The notes beneath the pieces were generated by a model that saw only the letters and a program-made list of their open reading frames with translations, was not told the origin of the DNA and did no database searches. 64,000 nucleotides of DNA from contig NZ_JARXRM010000031.1 of assembly GCF_029887875.1 (NCBI RefSeq), positions 1-64,000 on the forward strand, written 5' to 3'. Positions 1 to 7,278 of this stretch are shown here, piece after piece. The translations under genes were made by a program, and so were the position numbers. Numbering within the stretch: the stretch's first letter is position 1; every line of letters begins with the position of its first letter. This stretch comes from Luteimonas endophytica. GTDB taxonomy: Bacteria; Pseudomonadota; Gammaproteobacteria; Xanthomonadales; Xanthomonadaceae.

Positions 1-921
1 TGGACGCTGGAGGCGACTGATAGGCGGCCGGTAGCCGAGGCTGGCATGTGGTCGATGCCAGTTGTACTGATGGAGCCAGTGAGGCAGGGCCTGGCGCCGC
101 TGGTCTGAGCTGTCATAGGAGCGAGCGTAAGCCCACTCGCGCAATGTGGTCTGGACCAGTCGTTCGGCCTTGCCGTTGGTACGGGGCGTGTAGGGGCGCG
201 TGCGCAGGTGGCGCAGGCCCAGTCGGCGCAGGAGCCGGCGGAACAGCCGGGACTTGTAACAGGCGCCGTTGTCGGTCATGACCCGGGCGAAGGTGATGCC
301 AAGGCCGCGGTAGTACCGTAGCGCTTGCAGCAGCGCCCGGCACGCACTGGTGCCACGTTCGTCGTTCTCGACGGTACCGAAGGCGATCCGGGAGTGGTCG
401 TCGATGGCAAGGTGGACGAACTCCCAACCGGCGCCATCCGAAGTGCCCTGGCGAGCGCCGGTGACGCGATGTCCGGGGCGCCAGAACCGGCCCAGCTTCT
501 TGATGTCCAGATGCAACAGATCACCCACCTGTGGGTACTCGTAGCGGTGGTCCGGGCGCGCTGGCGCCAGCTCGGCCAGTCGATGCAGACCGGCACGACG
601 CATCAGCCGCGCGATCGTGCTCCGGCCGACGGGCAGTGCCAGCGAGATCTGGCGATAGGTCCGCCGCTGGCGACGCAGGGCGACTACCTGCTCGACGACC
701 GGCGCCGGCGTGGCACTGGGGCAGCGAAGCGGGCGCGACGAACGGTCCTGGAGCCCTCCCGGGCCTTCCTCGCGGAAGCGGCGCAACCACTTGTAGGCCG
801 TTCGAGTGCTCACACCCGCAGCGTGGGCGGCTTCTTCGACCCGAAGACCGTGCTCGATCACCCGTTCCACAAGCAGGGCTCGACCGCGAGGCGTAAGACG
901 GGCATGTTTATGCAGGTTCAT
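1..921 (-). CDS. IS481-family DDE transposase, 3' end outside window
   Basis: Catalyses transposition of the surrounding element. From the ATG at 919-921 the frame stays open for 307 codons to the window edge, nearly the full length expected for the family (about 310-320 residues). The N-terminal ~65 residues form a helix-turn-helix (AAHAAGVSTRTAYKWLRRF). The rve-type catalytic core shows the DDE triad in LHLDIKK, VMTDNGACY and GKAERLVQT, and it ends with the usual YNWHRPHASLGYRPP segment. No frameshift or internal stop is visible, so the copy looks intact as far as it can be read. Base composition resembles the host, which suggests an element adapted to high-GC genomes. Confidence 0.93.
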   Translation of the reverse strand, partial: MNLHKHARLTPRGRALLVERVIEHGLRVEEAAHAAGVSTRTAYKWLRRFREEGPGGLQDRSSRPLRCPSATPAPVVEQVVALRRQRRTYRQISLALPVGRSTIARLMRRAGLHRLAELAPARPDHRYEYPQVGDLLHLDIKKLGRFWRPGHRVTGARQGTSDGAGWEFVHLAIDDHSRIAFGTVENDERGTSACRALLQALRYYRGLGITFARVMTDNGACYKSRLFRRLLRRLGLRHLRTRPYTPRTNGKAERLVQTTLREWAYARSYDSSDQRRQALPHWLHQYNWHRPHASLGYRPPISRLQRP

Positions 922-1003
922 CCGGGGCTCCTGGGGTGCTGAATGGGTCGCACCTCCAGTGTTCCGGGATCACCCCGGATGAACAACCTACTGAGAGATC
1001 ACA
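1..1003 (-). mobile_element. IS481-family insertion sequence, cut by window start
   Basis: The element holds one transposase gene on the minus strand and about 80 bases of upstream end sequence. Read outward on the minus strand, the end begins TGTGATCTCTCAGTAGGTTG; from memory this resembles the terminal repeat of IS481 itself, which also starts TGTGA and carries TAGGTTGT. Directly outside this end is ACTAGG at 1004-1009, which fits the NCTAGN target known for IS481. I therefore place the right boundary at 1003. The other end lies outside the window, so the inverted repeat and target duplication cannot be confirmed here. Confidence 0.82.
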
Positions 1004-1009
1004 ACTAGG
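1004..1009. other. ACTAGG: IS481 target hexamer / likely TSD half
   Basis: ACTAGG directly abuts the inferred right end of the IS element. IS481 and IS1002 are known to insert at NCTAGN and duplicate six bases. The same hexamer should flank the other end outside this window. Confidence 0.6.
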
Positions 1010-1116
1010 CCGTCCCGAACCGGCGTCGTGCGCGCCCATCCACTGCGCGCACAAGCGGGGCCAGCGGATTGGGGGAGCGCGCACGCCCGACGGGCGCGGC
1101 ACGGTAGCCTTCCGCG

Positions 1117-2337
1117 ATGGACTCCCTGATCGCCGCCGCCGCCCGCGCGCTGGCCACCGGCGACGTGCTCGGCGCGCTCGGGCGCGTGGCGCTGCGCGAG
1201 GATCCCCCGGCGCTGGCGCTGCGCGGCATCGCCATGGCGCGGCTGGGCGAGTACCCGCGCGCGCGCGAACTGCTGCGGCGGGCCGCGCGCGGCTTCGGCG
1301 GCAACGAACGGCTGGCGCGGGCGCGCTGCGTGGTGGCCGAGGCGGAAGTGGCGCTGGCGATGCGCGATCTGGGCGGCGCCACGCGCCCGCTGGCGACCGC
1401 CGCGGCGGTGCTGGAGGCGCGCGGCGATCGTGCCAATGCGCTGCAGGCCCGGCTGATCGCGGCGCGCCGGCTGCTGCTGCTCGGCCGCCTGGCCGAGGCC
1501 GCGGCGGCGCTGGCGCCGCTGGACCCGGGCGGCATGCCGCCGGCGCTGGTGGCGGTGGCGGAACTGGCCGCGGCCGAGCTGGCGTTGCGCTCGCTGCGCA
1601 CCGGCCCGGCGCGCGCGGCCCTGGCGCGCGCGCAGCAGGCGGCGGCGGTGGCCGGGGTGCCGGAGCTGCTGGCCGAGGTGGCCGAGGCGCGGGCCACGCT
1701 GGAGCGGCCCGCGGCGCGGCGCCTGGCGGCAGCCGGCGAACAGCCGCTGCGCCTGGCGCAGGTGGAGGCGCTGCTGGCGTCGGATGCGCTGGTGGTCGAC
1801 GCCTGCCGCCGCGGCCTGGGCACCGGCGCGGCGTGGCGGCCGCTGACGCGGCGCCCGGTGCTGTTCTCGCTGGCGCGCACCCTGGCCGAGGCCTGGCCGG
1901 ACGCTGCCGGGCGCGACCTGCTGATCGCGCGCGCGTTCCGCCTGCGCGACCCCGACGAGACCCACCGCGCCCGGCTGCGGGTGGAGATCGGCCGCCTGCG
2001 CGCGCTCATCCAGCCGTTCGCGCGCATCGAGGCCACCGCCGGCGGCTTCGCGCTGCGGCCGCGCGCTGGGCGCGAGGTGGTGGTGCTGGCGCCGCCGATC
2101 GACGGCGAGCAGGCGGCGCTGCTGGCGCTGCTCTCCGATGGCGCGCCGTGGTCCACCTCCGCGCTGGCGCTGGCGCTCGGCGCCAGCCAGCGCACCGTGC
2201 AGCGTGCGCTGGCCGAACTGGAGGCGGCCGGGCGGGTGCGCTCGATCGGCCGCGCGCGGGCGCAGCGCTGGCTGGCGCCGCCGCTGGCCGGATTCACGAC
2301 GATCTTGTTACTCCCGGCCGCGCTCGGGCACGGCTAG
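1117..2337 (+). CDS. TPR-like helical protein with C-terminal winged-helix domain
   Basis: A 406-residue Ala/Leu/Arg-rich protein. Residues ~1-210 form helical-hairpin repeats resembling TPRs (AALAPLDPGGM, LARAQQAAAVAG). A second segment (~240-290) resembles the DNA-binding/TPR linkers of OmpR-like activators. A helix-turn-helix follows near the C terminus (ALALGASQRTVQRALAELEA). It is probably a transcriptional regulator of the downstream propeller and DUF899 genes, which start 45 bases and about 870 bases later; I have seen this gene order described in related genomes, but that is recollection. No ligand-binding domain is recognised. The start is the first ATG after a 113-base gap from the IS element, so the insertion may have separated the gene from its native promoter. 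Confidence 0.7.
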   Translation: MDSLIAAAARALATGDVLGALGRVALREDPPALALRGIAMARLGEYPRARELLRRAARGFGGNERLARARCVVAEAEVALAMRDLGGATRPLATAAAVLEARGDRANALQARLIAARRLLLLGRLAEAAAALAPLDPGGMPPALVAVAELAAAELALRSLRTGPARAALARAQQAAAVAGVPELLAEVAEARATLERPAARRLAAAGEQPLRLAQVEALLASDALVVDACRRGLGTGAAWRPLTRRPVLFSLARTLAEAWPDAAGRDLLIARAFRLRDPDETHRARLRVEIGRLRALIQPFARIEATAGGFALRPRAGREVVVLAPPIDGEQAALLALLSDGAPWSTSALALALGASQRTVQRALAELEAAGRVRSIGRARAQRWLAPPLAGFTTILLLPAALGHG

Positions 2338-2382
2338 ATTGGCCGTGTCGCGCCAGCCTAGGCGCATCCGGAGGAACCGACG

Positions 2383-3057
2383 ATGGACAGCAAGAGAGCA
2401 ACCGCACGGCAGGTCCCGGTGCGCGCCGCCGAGATCGTCCGCGAATACGGCCCGTTCGCCGGGGCCGAACAGGTCGGCGGCGTCACCCACGACGGCCAGC
2501 GCGTGTGGGCCGCCACCGGCGCCGCGCTGGTCGCCTTCGACCCGGACAGCGGCGAGACGGTGCGCAGCTTCGCGCGCCCCAGCGACGCCGGCACCGCCTT
2601 CGACGGCACCCACCTGTACCAGATCGCCGAGGCGCGCATCGACAAGATCGATCCGGCCACCGGCGCGGTGCTGAAGTCGATCCCCACCCCGGGCCAGGGC
2701 CACGACTCGGGCCTGGCCTGGGCCGAGGGCAGCCTGTGGGTGGGGCAGTACCGCGACCGCAAGATCCACCAGGTCGACCCTGACACCGGCGCGGTGCTGC
2801 GCACCATCGAGTCCGACCGCTTCGTCACCGGCGTGACCTGGGTCGACGGCGAGCTGTGGCACGGCACCTGGGAAGGCGACGACAGCGACATCCGCCGCAT
2901 CGACCCGGCCAGCGGTGCCACCCTCGAGCGCCTGGAACTGCCGCGCGGCAGCGGCGTCAGCGGCCTGGAATCCGACGGTTCGGACCTGTTCTATTGCGGC
3001 GGCGGCAACAGCGCAACCGTGCGCGCGGTGCGCCGCCCGAAGCGCGCCGCGGCCTGA
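2383..3057 (+). CDS. Beta-propeller protein, glutamine-cyclotransferase-like
   Basis: A 224-residue protein built of repeated blades of the form V.A..G..LVAFDPDSGETVRSF and R.IHQVDPDTGAVLRTI, each ending in an Asp-Pro-x-x-Gly turn. This is characteristic of NHL/YncE or glutaminyl cyclotransferase-like propellers. No signal peptide is present, so a cytoplasmic location is likely. The Shine-Dalgarno GGAGG lies just upstream. It follows the winged-helix gene by 45 bases and probably shares its transcript. A catalytic role is not evident; a cyclotransferase label would rest only on fold similarity. Confidence 0.7.
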   Translation: MDSKRATARQVPVRAAEIVREYGPFAGAEQVGGVTHDGQRVWAATGAALVAFDPDSGETVRSFARPSDAGTAFDGTHLYQIAEARIDKIDPATGAVLKSIPTPGQGHDSGLAWAEGSLWVGQYRDRKIHQVDPDTGAVLRTIESDRFVTGVTWVDGELWHGTWEGDDSDIRRIDPASGATLERLELPRGSGVSGLESDGSDLFYCGGGNSATVRAVRRPKRAAA

Positions 3058-3208
3058 CCGCGGCAGCGCCGCCTGCCGGCCCGACGGGCGGGCCGAAACA
3101 CCCCGTCGCCCCTATTGACCCCCGGCGACACGCGCGCGGTCGCCGCCACGCCGGCGTTCCCGCGCGCCCCGACCACCCCAGACGGCCCAGCGGCCGAGGA
3201 GTTCACCG

Positions 3209-3988
3209 ATGCACGTTTCCACCATCGAACCCGGCGCGACGCGCCGTTCCGTCGTTCCCAGGGCGCAATGGCTCGCCGAGCGGCTGGCGCTGCTGGCGCA
3301 CGAGAAGGAGCTGACCCGCCTGCACGACCAGGTCGCGCGCGCGCGCCGCGCGCTGCCCTGGGTGCGGGTGGAGAAGGACTACGTCTTCGACACGCCGCAG
3401 GGGCCGCGCGGCCTGGCCGACCTGTTCGCAGGCCGCCGCCAGCTGCTGGTGCAGCACTTCATGTTCGCCCCCGGCTGGGAGGAGGGCTGCAAGAGCTGCT
3501 CCTACATGGCCGACCACCACGACGGCGCCAACCTCCACCTGGCGCAGCGCGACATCACCCTGGTCGCGGTCTCGCGCGCGCCGCTGGCCGAGCTGGAGCG
3601 CTTCCGCCGGCGCATGGGCTGGCGTTTCCTGTGGGTGTCCTCGCACGGCACCAGCTTCAACCGCGACTTCGGCGTGACCTTCTCCGCCGAGGAGGTGGCC
3701 GCCGGGAAGGTCCCTTACAACTACACCGTGCAGGCCTTCCCGCGCGAGGAAGCGCCGGGCATCAGCGTGTTCTACCGGGACGAAGACGGCACCGTGTTCC
3801 ATACCTACTCGCGCTACGGCCGCGGCGTGGAGGCGATGATGGGCGCCTACCCGCTGATCGATCTCACCCCGCTGGGCCGCAACGAGGACGACCTCAGCTA
3901 CCCGATGGAGTGGGTGCGGCACCACGACCGGTACGCGCCCGCGGCGGCGGCGCCGGCGCCGGCGGCCGCGGCGTGTTGCGCCGGGTGA
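3209..3988 (+). CDS. DUF899 family thioredoxin-like protein
   Basis: A 259-residue protein with the hallmarks of DUF899, a thioredoxin-fold family of unknown substrate: LVQHFMFAPGWEEGCKSCSYMAD (around residue 85), then a WRFLWVSSHGTSFNRDFGV block and a C-terminal YSRYGRGVE segment. The CKSC-like cysteines sit where a peroxiredoxin/thioredoxin active site would be. A disordered Ala-rich tail ends in Cys-Cys. GAGGAG is 7 bases ahead of the ATG. The 151 bases upstream contain a GGCCCG/CGGGCC hairpin after the propeller gene, so partial termination between the two is possible. Confidence 0.85.
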   Translation: MHVSTIEPGATRRSVVPRAQWLAERLALLAHEKELTRLHDQVARARRALPWVRVEKDYVFDTPQGPRGLADLFAGRRQLLVQHFMFAPGWEEGCKSCSYMADHHDGANLHLAQRDITLVAVSRAPLAELERFRRRMGWRFLWVSSHGTSFNRDFGVTFSAEEVAAGKVPYNYTVQAFPREEAPGISVFYRDEDGTVFHTYSRYGRGVEAMMGAYPLIDLTPLGRNEDDLSYPMEWVRHHDRYAPAAAAPAPAAAACCAG

Positions 3989-4022
3989 GCCCGGACCCGA
4001 GGCCCGCGGCGGCGGCCGGCCG

Positions 4023-4655
4023 ATGAGCGAACTGTGGCCCTGGGCGGCGGTCGCCGGGCTCGGCCTGCTGCACGGGCTGATGCCGGCGAACGGCTGGATG
4101 TTCGCGGCGGCCTGGGGCGTGCGCGCGGGCGGCGGCGGCCATGCCTGGCGCGCGCTCGCACCGATCGCCGCCGGGCACGCCGCCTCGATCGCGGTGGTGG
4201 CCGGCGCGTTCGCCCAGGGCCTGGTGCTGGGCCACGGCGCGGCGCAAACCCTGGCCGGCGCGGCGCTGCTGGGGCTGGCCGCTCACCGCTGCCTGCGGCG
4301 GGCCGACGCCGCCGGGTTTCCCGGTCCGCGCGCCGGCCAGGCCGGGCTGGCGGCGTGGTCGTTCCTGATGGCCACCGCGCACGGCACCGGGCTGATGCTG
4401 GTGCCGGCGCTGCTGCCGCTGTGCATGGGCAGCGGCGCCGCCGCGGCGGCCGCCAGCGGCGGGCTGGCCATGGCGGCGCTGGCGGTGGGCCTGCACATGC
4501 TGGCGGCGCTGGCCGCCACCGGCGCGATGGCGGCCGGCGCCTGCCGCGGGCTGGCGCGGTGGCCGCGGCTGCTGGACGCCGCCACCGCCCGCCACGCCTG
4601 GACCGCGGTGCTGGCGGTCACCGGCGTGGTGCTGCTGGGCGGCGGCCGCGGCTAG
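4023..4655 (+). CDS. Polytopic inner-membrane protein of unknown function
   Basis: A 210-residue protein with about six hydrophobic helices rich in Ala, Gly and Leu. The first helix contains GLLHGLMPANGWM. Other polar positions inside helices include GHAASIA and TAHGTGLMLVP. His and Met/Asn inside membrane helices recall NicO/RcnA or TauE/SafE-type exporters, but I cannot place it in a family with confidence. It starts 34 bases after the DUF899 gene on the same strand and is likely co-transcribed with it. Confidence 0.65.
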   Translation: MSELWPWAAVAGLGLLHGLMPANGWMFAAAWGVRAGGGGHAWRALAPIAAGHAASIAVVAGAFAQGLVLGHGAAQTLAGAALLGLAAHRCLRRADAAGFPGPRAGQAGLAAWSFLMATAHGTGLMLVPALLPLCMGSGAAAAAASGGLAMAALAVGLHMLAALAATGAMAAGACRGLARWPRLLDAATARHAWTAVLAVTGVVLLGGGRG

Positions 4656-4671
4656 CGCGGGGGCCACGCCG

Positions 4672-4899
4672 TCAGGTTTCGCTGCCGGCGCGCCGGCCGC
4701 CGCGCCACCTGGCCGCGTGCGGCAGCACGAACATGTACAGGCCGCTGGCCATCAGCAGGAACAGCGGCGGGAGCGGCGAGTAGACCACCCAGGCGGGGGG
4801 CTCCCCCAGGGCCATGGCGGCGAAGTTGGCGACCACGGTCAGCGTAAAGACGATCGACAGCCAGCGGTGCAACTGGCGGATCCAGGCGTTGCGGTTCAT
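4672..4899 (-). CDS. Small two-helix membrane protein (75 aa)
   Basis: Starts at the ATG ending at 4899, preceded by GGGAGAC, and reads MNRNAWIRQLHRW. It has two hydrophobic segments (IVFTLTVVANFAAMAL and PLPPLFLLMASGLYMFVL). A longer frame exists upstream but overlaps the preceding VOC gene and has shadow-like composition, so the short start is preferred. The gene lies 23 bases downstream of the VOC gene and is probably the last gene of the AraC-VOC operon. Function unknown; the N-terminal W-IRQLHRW-L pattern is reminiscent of small PepSY-like membrane proteins. Confidence 0.65.
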   Translation of the reverse strand: MNRNAWIRQLHRWLSIVFTLTVVANFAAMALGEPPAWVVYSPLPPLFLLMASGLYMFVLPHAARWRGGRRAGSET

Positions 4900-4922
4900 C
4901 GGTGTCTCCCTCGCCTGCCGGC

Positions 4923-5339
4923 TCAGCGCTGCCCGCGCCGCGACTGGATCATCTTCCAGCCGTTGCCGGACGGGTCGCGGAAGCCGGCGTCGACGTTGCC
5001 GAAGCGTTCCACCGGTTCCTGGGTGAACTCCACGCCGAGCGCGCGCAGCCGCTCCCAGGCGCCGCGGCAATCGTCCACGTCCAGCACCAGCGGCGGCATC
5101 GCGCCCTTGGCGACGAACTCGTGCAGGGCCTGCGCGGTGGCCTCGTCGTGCACCGGCGGCCCGGGCAGGAACAGGCCCAGCTGGAACGACGGCTGGTCCG
5201 GATGCTGCACCGTCAGCCAGCGGTACCCGCCGCCGCCCACGTCGGTGTGGACCCGGAAGCCCAGCTTGTCGACGTAGAACCGCAGCGCTTCTTCCTGGTC
5301 GCGGACGTACAGCCCGACCACCCCGATGCCCTCGCTCAT
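4923..5339 (-). CDS. VOC (glyoxalase/bleomycin-resistance) family protein
   Basis: A 138-residue single-domain vicinal-oxygen-chelate protein with two beta-alpha-beta-beta-beta modules: the first around VVGLYVRDQEEALRFYVDKLGF, the second around FRDPSGNGWKMIQ. The C-terminal Asp-Pro-x-Gly-Asn turn is typical of the family. The substrate is unknown; related proteins act in detoxification or bind small ligands. Its ATG overlaps the TGA of the AraC gene by four bases (ATGA), so translation is probably coupled. Confidence 0.88.
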   Translation of the reverse strand: MSEGIGVVGLYVRDQEEALRFYVDKLGFRVHTDVGGGGYRWLTVQHPDQPSFQLGLFLPGPPVHDEATAQALHEFVAKGAMPPLVLDVDDCRGAWERLRALGVEFTQEPVERFGNVDAGFRDPSGNGWKMIQSRRGQR

Positions 5340-5881
5340 GGAACCTCCGTTGCTGTGGACGCGGGGATGCTATCGGCGGTCTCGCGGCGCCGCTTCTCCG
5401 AAACTGCTGTGACCAGGTCGGGGCGGTGGCCGGCGGCCAGGTAGCAGGCCGGCACCCGGCCGACGCCGTGCGTGGCGGCCTGCTCGCGGGTGCGGCGCTC
5501 GCCCGGCGTTTCCCCGGTGATGTCGCGGAAGGTGCGCCCGAAGGTGCCCAGGCTGTTCCAGCCGGTCCGGAACGCGATCTCGGTGATCGGCAGCTCGGTG
5601 TCGCGCAGCAGCGCCACCGCCCGCTCGATCCGCCGGGTGAGCAGGTAGCGGTGTGGCGGCACCCCGAAGGCCTCCTTGTAAGCGCGCGCGAAATGCGCCT
5701 CGGACACCCCGCTGATGCGCGCCAGCCGCCGCACCGGCCAGTCCTCGTGCGAAGCGGCGTCCATCCGGTCCTTCGCGCGCAGCAGCCGGCGCAGCAGCCT
5801 GGGGTCCTGGGCGGCGCGCGCCGGCGCGCTCACGCCGGGCGCCGGGCCGCCCCGGGGCGGTCGGTCGGGTGCTTTCGTCAT
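5336..5881 (-). CDS. AraC-family transcriptional regulator
   Basis: A 181-residue protein carrying little more than the two-helix-turn-helix AraC DNA-binding domain (RLARISGVSEAHFARAYKEAFG, then PITEIAFRTGWNSLGTFGRTF, roughly residues 55-135). There is no sensor domain, only a short Pro/Arg-rich N terminus and a basic tail. It overlaps the VOC gene by four bases and probably regulates that operon. The chosen ATG at 5881 avoids a longer upstream frame of shadow-like Pro/Arg composition. Confidence 0.85.
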   Translation of the reverse strand: MTKAPDRPPRGGPAPGVSAPARAAQDPRLLRRLLRAKDRMDAASHEDWPVRRLARISGVSEAHFARAYKEAFGVPPHRYLLTRRIERAVALLRDTELPITEIAFRTGWNSLGTFGRTFRDITGETPGERRTREQAATHGVGRVPACYLAAGHRPDLVTAVSEKRRRETADSIPASTATEVP

Positions 5882-6229
5882 CCGTGCAGTCTCGCATCGG
5901 GTGGGCGCGATGGGTGCCGGTGCCGGAGGACGGCCGGGCCGCGACCGCCTCGGCCCGGCCGGCGTTGGCTGCGCACAGGGCCGCGGAGCCAGGGCGCACC
6001 GAGCACGCCGGCCCATCCCGCGGCGGGCAGCTCGGCGCCCAAGCCGCCGACCGATCGTGGCGAAATGCCTGGGTAAGACCCAGCACCCCGTTCCGGCCCA
6101 TAGGCAGGTCGAATCGGGACCAGGCGTGGCCCCCGCAGGGCCATGATTCGTCGCTGGAATCGCGAATTGACGGGCCGCGATGCCGGCCGAATACTCGGAG
6201 CTATCACTCCGATCCGGGGTCTGCCAAGC
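5882..6229. other. Intergenic region between araC-like gene and cassette array
   Basis: About 350 bases without a convincing gene. The araC-proximal half is typical GC-rich sequence and should hold the araC promoter. From about 6110 base composition falls towards that of the cassettes. A short CGGAG/CTCCG hairpin lies near 6197-6212. No integrase gene or preceding attC left half is recognisable. Confidence 0.5.
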
Positions 6230-6240
6230 GTTAGCGCCCT

Positions 6241-6630
6241 ATGGTGATCAGACGTAGCCGGGCCATTCTCGCTGGCGTCGCAGCCATTGGCGGGGTCGTC
6301 GCTGTTCAAGCGTTCAATAGCTTTGCTTGTTATGGCAACGACTTTTCCTCGTTCTTGGCTGCCCTCGGCATCTTTCTGCTCATTCCCTTGCTTCCGGCAA
6401 TCATCTCCTTGCTGACAACCAACCCATTGAGGGCGGTTGGTGCCTGCCTTCTGTTCGTACCGTGGCTCTTTCTGGCCTACTACACTGATTGCGTGGCCCC
6501 CTACACTGGCGGTGGAGCATCGATGATCTACGTCGCAGTGGTGCTTTGGGGCACCCCGTGTTCGATCATTGGGGCGCTCCTTACTGGTCCTATCATGCGA
6601 GCGCTCGGTGTTTCCGTTGGCGGGCGCTAA
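6241..6630 (+). CDS. Cassette-borne four-helix membrane protein, unknown
   Basis: A 129-residue protein with four hydrophobic stretches (AILAGVAAIGGVVAVQAF; FLAALGIFLLIPLLPAIISLL; AVGACLLFVPWLFLAYY; ASMIYVAVVLWGTPCSIIGALL). No family is recognised. Codon use is far less GC3-biased than in neighbouring genes, a sign of transfer. The ATG lies ten bases after the core site at 6230, and the stop overlaps the left core site of the attC at 6625. This tight packing is typical of integron cassette genes, which usually rely on an upstream promoter. Confidence 0.72.
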   Translation: MVIRRSRAILAGVAAIGGVVAVQAFNSFACYGNDFSSFLAALGIFLLIPLLPAIISLLTTNPLRAVGACLLFVPWLFLAYYTDCVAPYTGGGASMIYVAVVLWGTPCSIIGALLTGPIMRALGVSVGGR

Positions 6631-6669
6631 CAATCATTCAAGCAGAAGCCGCTTCGTTGGATGTTGGGC
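6625..6669 (+). other. attC recombination site of cassette 1 (compact)
   Basis: Left core CGCTAAC (6625-6631), right core GTTGGGC (6663-6669). Between them CATTCAA (6635-6641) pairs with TTGGATG (6657-6663) with one G-T wobble, and GAAG pairs with CTTC around a CCG loop. Unpaired bases (GCA opposite G) would be the extrahelical bases used by IntI for strand choice. At 45 bases it is shorter than the usual 57-141, so it may be eroded. Confidence 0.68.
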
Positions 6670-6911
6670 GGCAAAGTTGCGCGCCGGTGGTGTTACGTCC
6701 TGCAGCGCAGCCGAGGCCGCCAGCGCATACGCTACGGCGATTTCCGACGCAGCCGATGCTCCAATGGCAGAGGCAAGTAGAACCACGCGAAACGTCGAAT
6801 CAGAAATCAAATGCCTTAGAACCGGCATATGCGCAGATTCGTCTGGCTAGGCCGCGTCTTCTTCATGCCCGATGCAGTTCATTCAAGCCGAACCCGCTTC
6901 GGGGCTCGGCG
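6664..6911 (+). other. Cassette 2, no convincing forward ORF
   Basis: About 248 bases bounded by core sites. Plus-strand frames are short and unconvincing; the best in-frame ATG at 6661 gives only 39 basic residues. A minus-strand frame (6634-6828, 64 codons) has a hydrophobic VVLLASAIGASAASEIAVAYAL stretch but runs through the attC and lacks a clear Shine-Dalgarno. The unit may be an ORF-less or promoter cassette, or a decayed one. Confidence 0.45.
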
Positions 6912-6917
6912 TTAGGA
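6867..6917 (+). other. attC recombination site of cassette 2
   Basis: A textbook short attC: TTCATTCAAGCCG, then CCCG-CTT-CGGG as a hairpin tip, then TCGGC and the right core GTTAGGA at 6911. GCCGA pairs with TCGGC, with A opposite GC as the unpaired bulge. The left core GCCCGAT (6867-6873) matches the complement of the cassette start TTGGGC at four or five positions, so it is partly degenerate. Confidence 0.78.
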
Positions 6918-6936
6918 TGCAAAAAGGAACGAAACG

Positions 6937-7278
6937 ATGCCTCGGTACCTGATTTCATTTGATGACGGCGCGATGGACCATATCCCTGATGAAGATTGGC
7001 CGTCGGTAGGAGAGGCATCGCACGAGGTGGTTCGGGAGGCTAAGGCCGCGGGGGTCTGGATCTTCGGCGGCGGTGTCCAGCGCCAGCAATCGACCATTGT
7101 CGGGACGGACGGGGCCATCACAGTCGGACCGGTACCGGAGACAAAGGCGGTTGTCGGCGGGTTTTCGATCATTGAAGTTCCTTCACGTGAGGAGGCGCTC
7201 GTTTGGGCGGCGCGGATCGCCGCTGGGTGTCGCTGCGCGCAGGAGGTTCGCCAGATCATGTACGACCCGGAGTCTTGA
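6937..7278 (+). CDS. YCII-related (DGPF) domain protein, cassette-borne
   Basis: A 113-residue protein beginning MPRYLISFDDGAMDHIP and containing AAGVWIFGGGV, TVGPVPETKAVVGGFSIIEVPSREEAL and a final CAQEVRQIMYDP. This is the ferredoxin-like YCII fold, in which the usual DGPF motif reads VGPVPETK. A GGAACG Shine-Dalgarno lies between the core site at 6911 and the ATG. YCII proteins are frequent integron passengers, and their enzymatic role is mostly unknown. Base composition matches the other cassettes rather than the backbone. No attC follows. Confidence 0.85.
   Translation: MPRYLISFDDGAMDHIPDEDWPSVGEASHEVVREAKAAGVWIFGGGVQRQQSTIVGTDGAITVGPVPETKAVVGGFSIIEVPSREEALVWAARIAAGCRCAQEVRQIMYDPES

Larger units (their letters stand above)
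6231..7278 (+). mobile_element. Remnant integron gene-cassette array, no integrase
   Basis: Three cassette-like units follow one another, all on the plus strand. The boundaries are integron core sites: GTTAGCG at 6230-6236, GTTGGGC at 6663-6669 and GTTAGGA at 6911-6917, all close to GTTRRRY. The first cassette starts TTAGCG and its attC begins CGCTAAC at 6625, exactly complementary, as expected for a cassette that was once circular. Base composition is visibly less GC-rich than on either side. No intI gene is in the window and no attC closes the last unit before the backbone resumes. Confidence 0.72.

Noticed and set aside
3072-3096. GGCCCG/CGGGCC hairpin after the propeller gene as a terminator
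   Set aside because: Short stem and no T-run, and the downstream gene may be co-transcribed; mentioned only in the DUF899 entry.
6634-6828. Minus-strand 64-codon ORF in cassette 2
   Set aside because: It runs through the attC, has no clear ribosome site, and its hydrophobic stretch could arise by chance; left as a possibility only.
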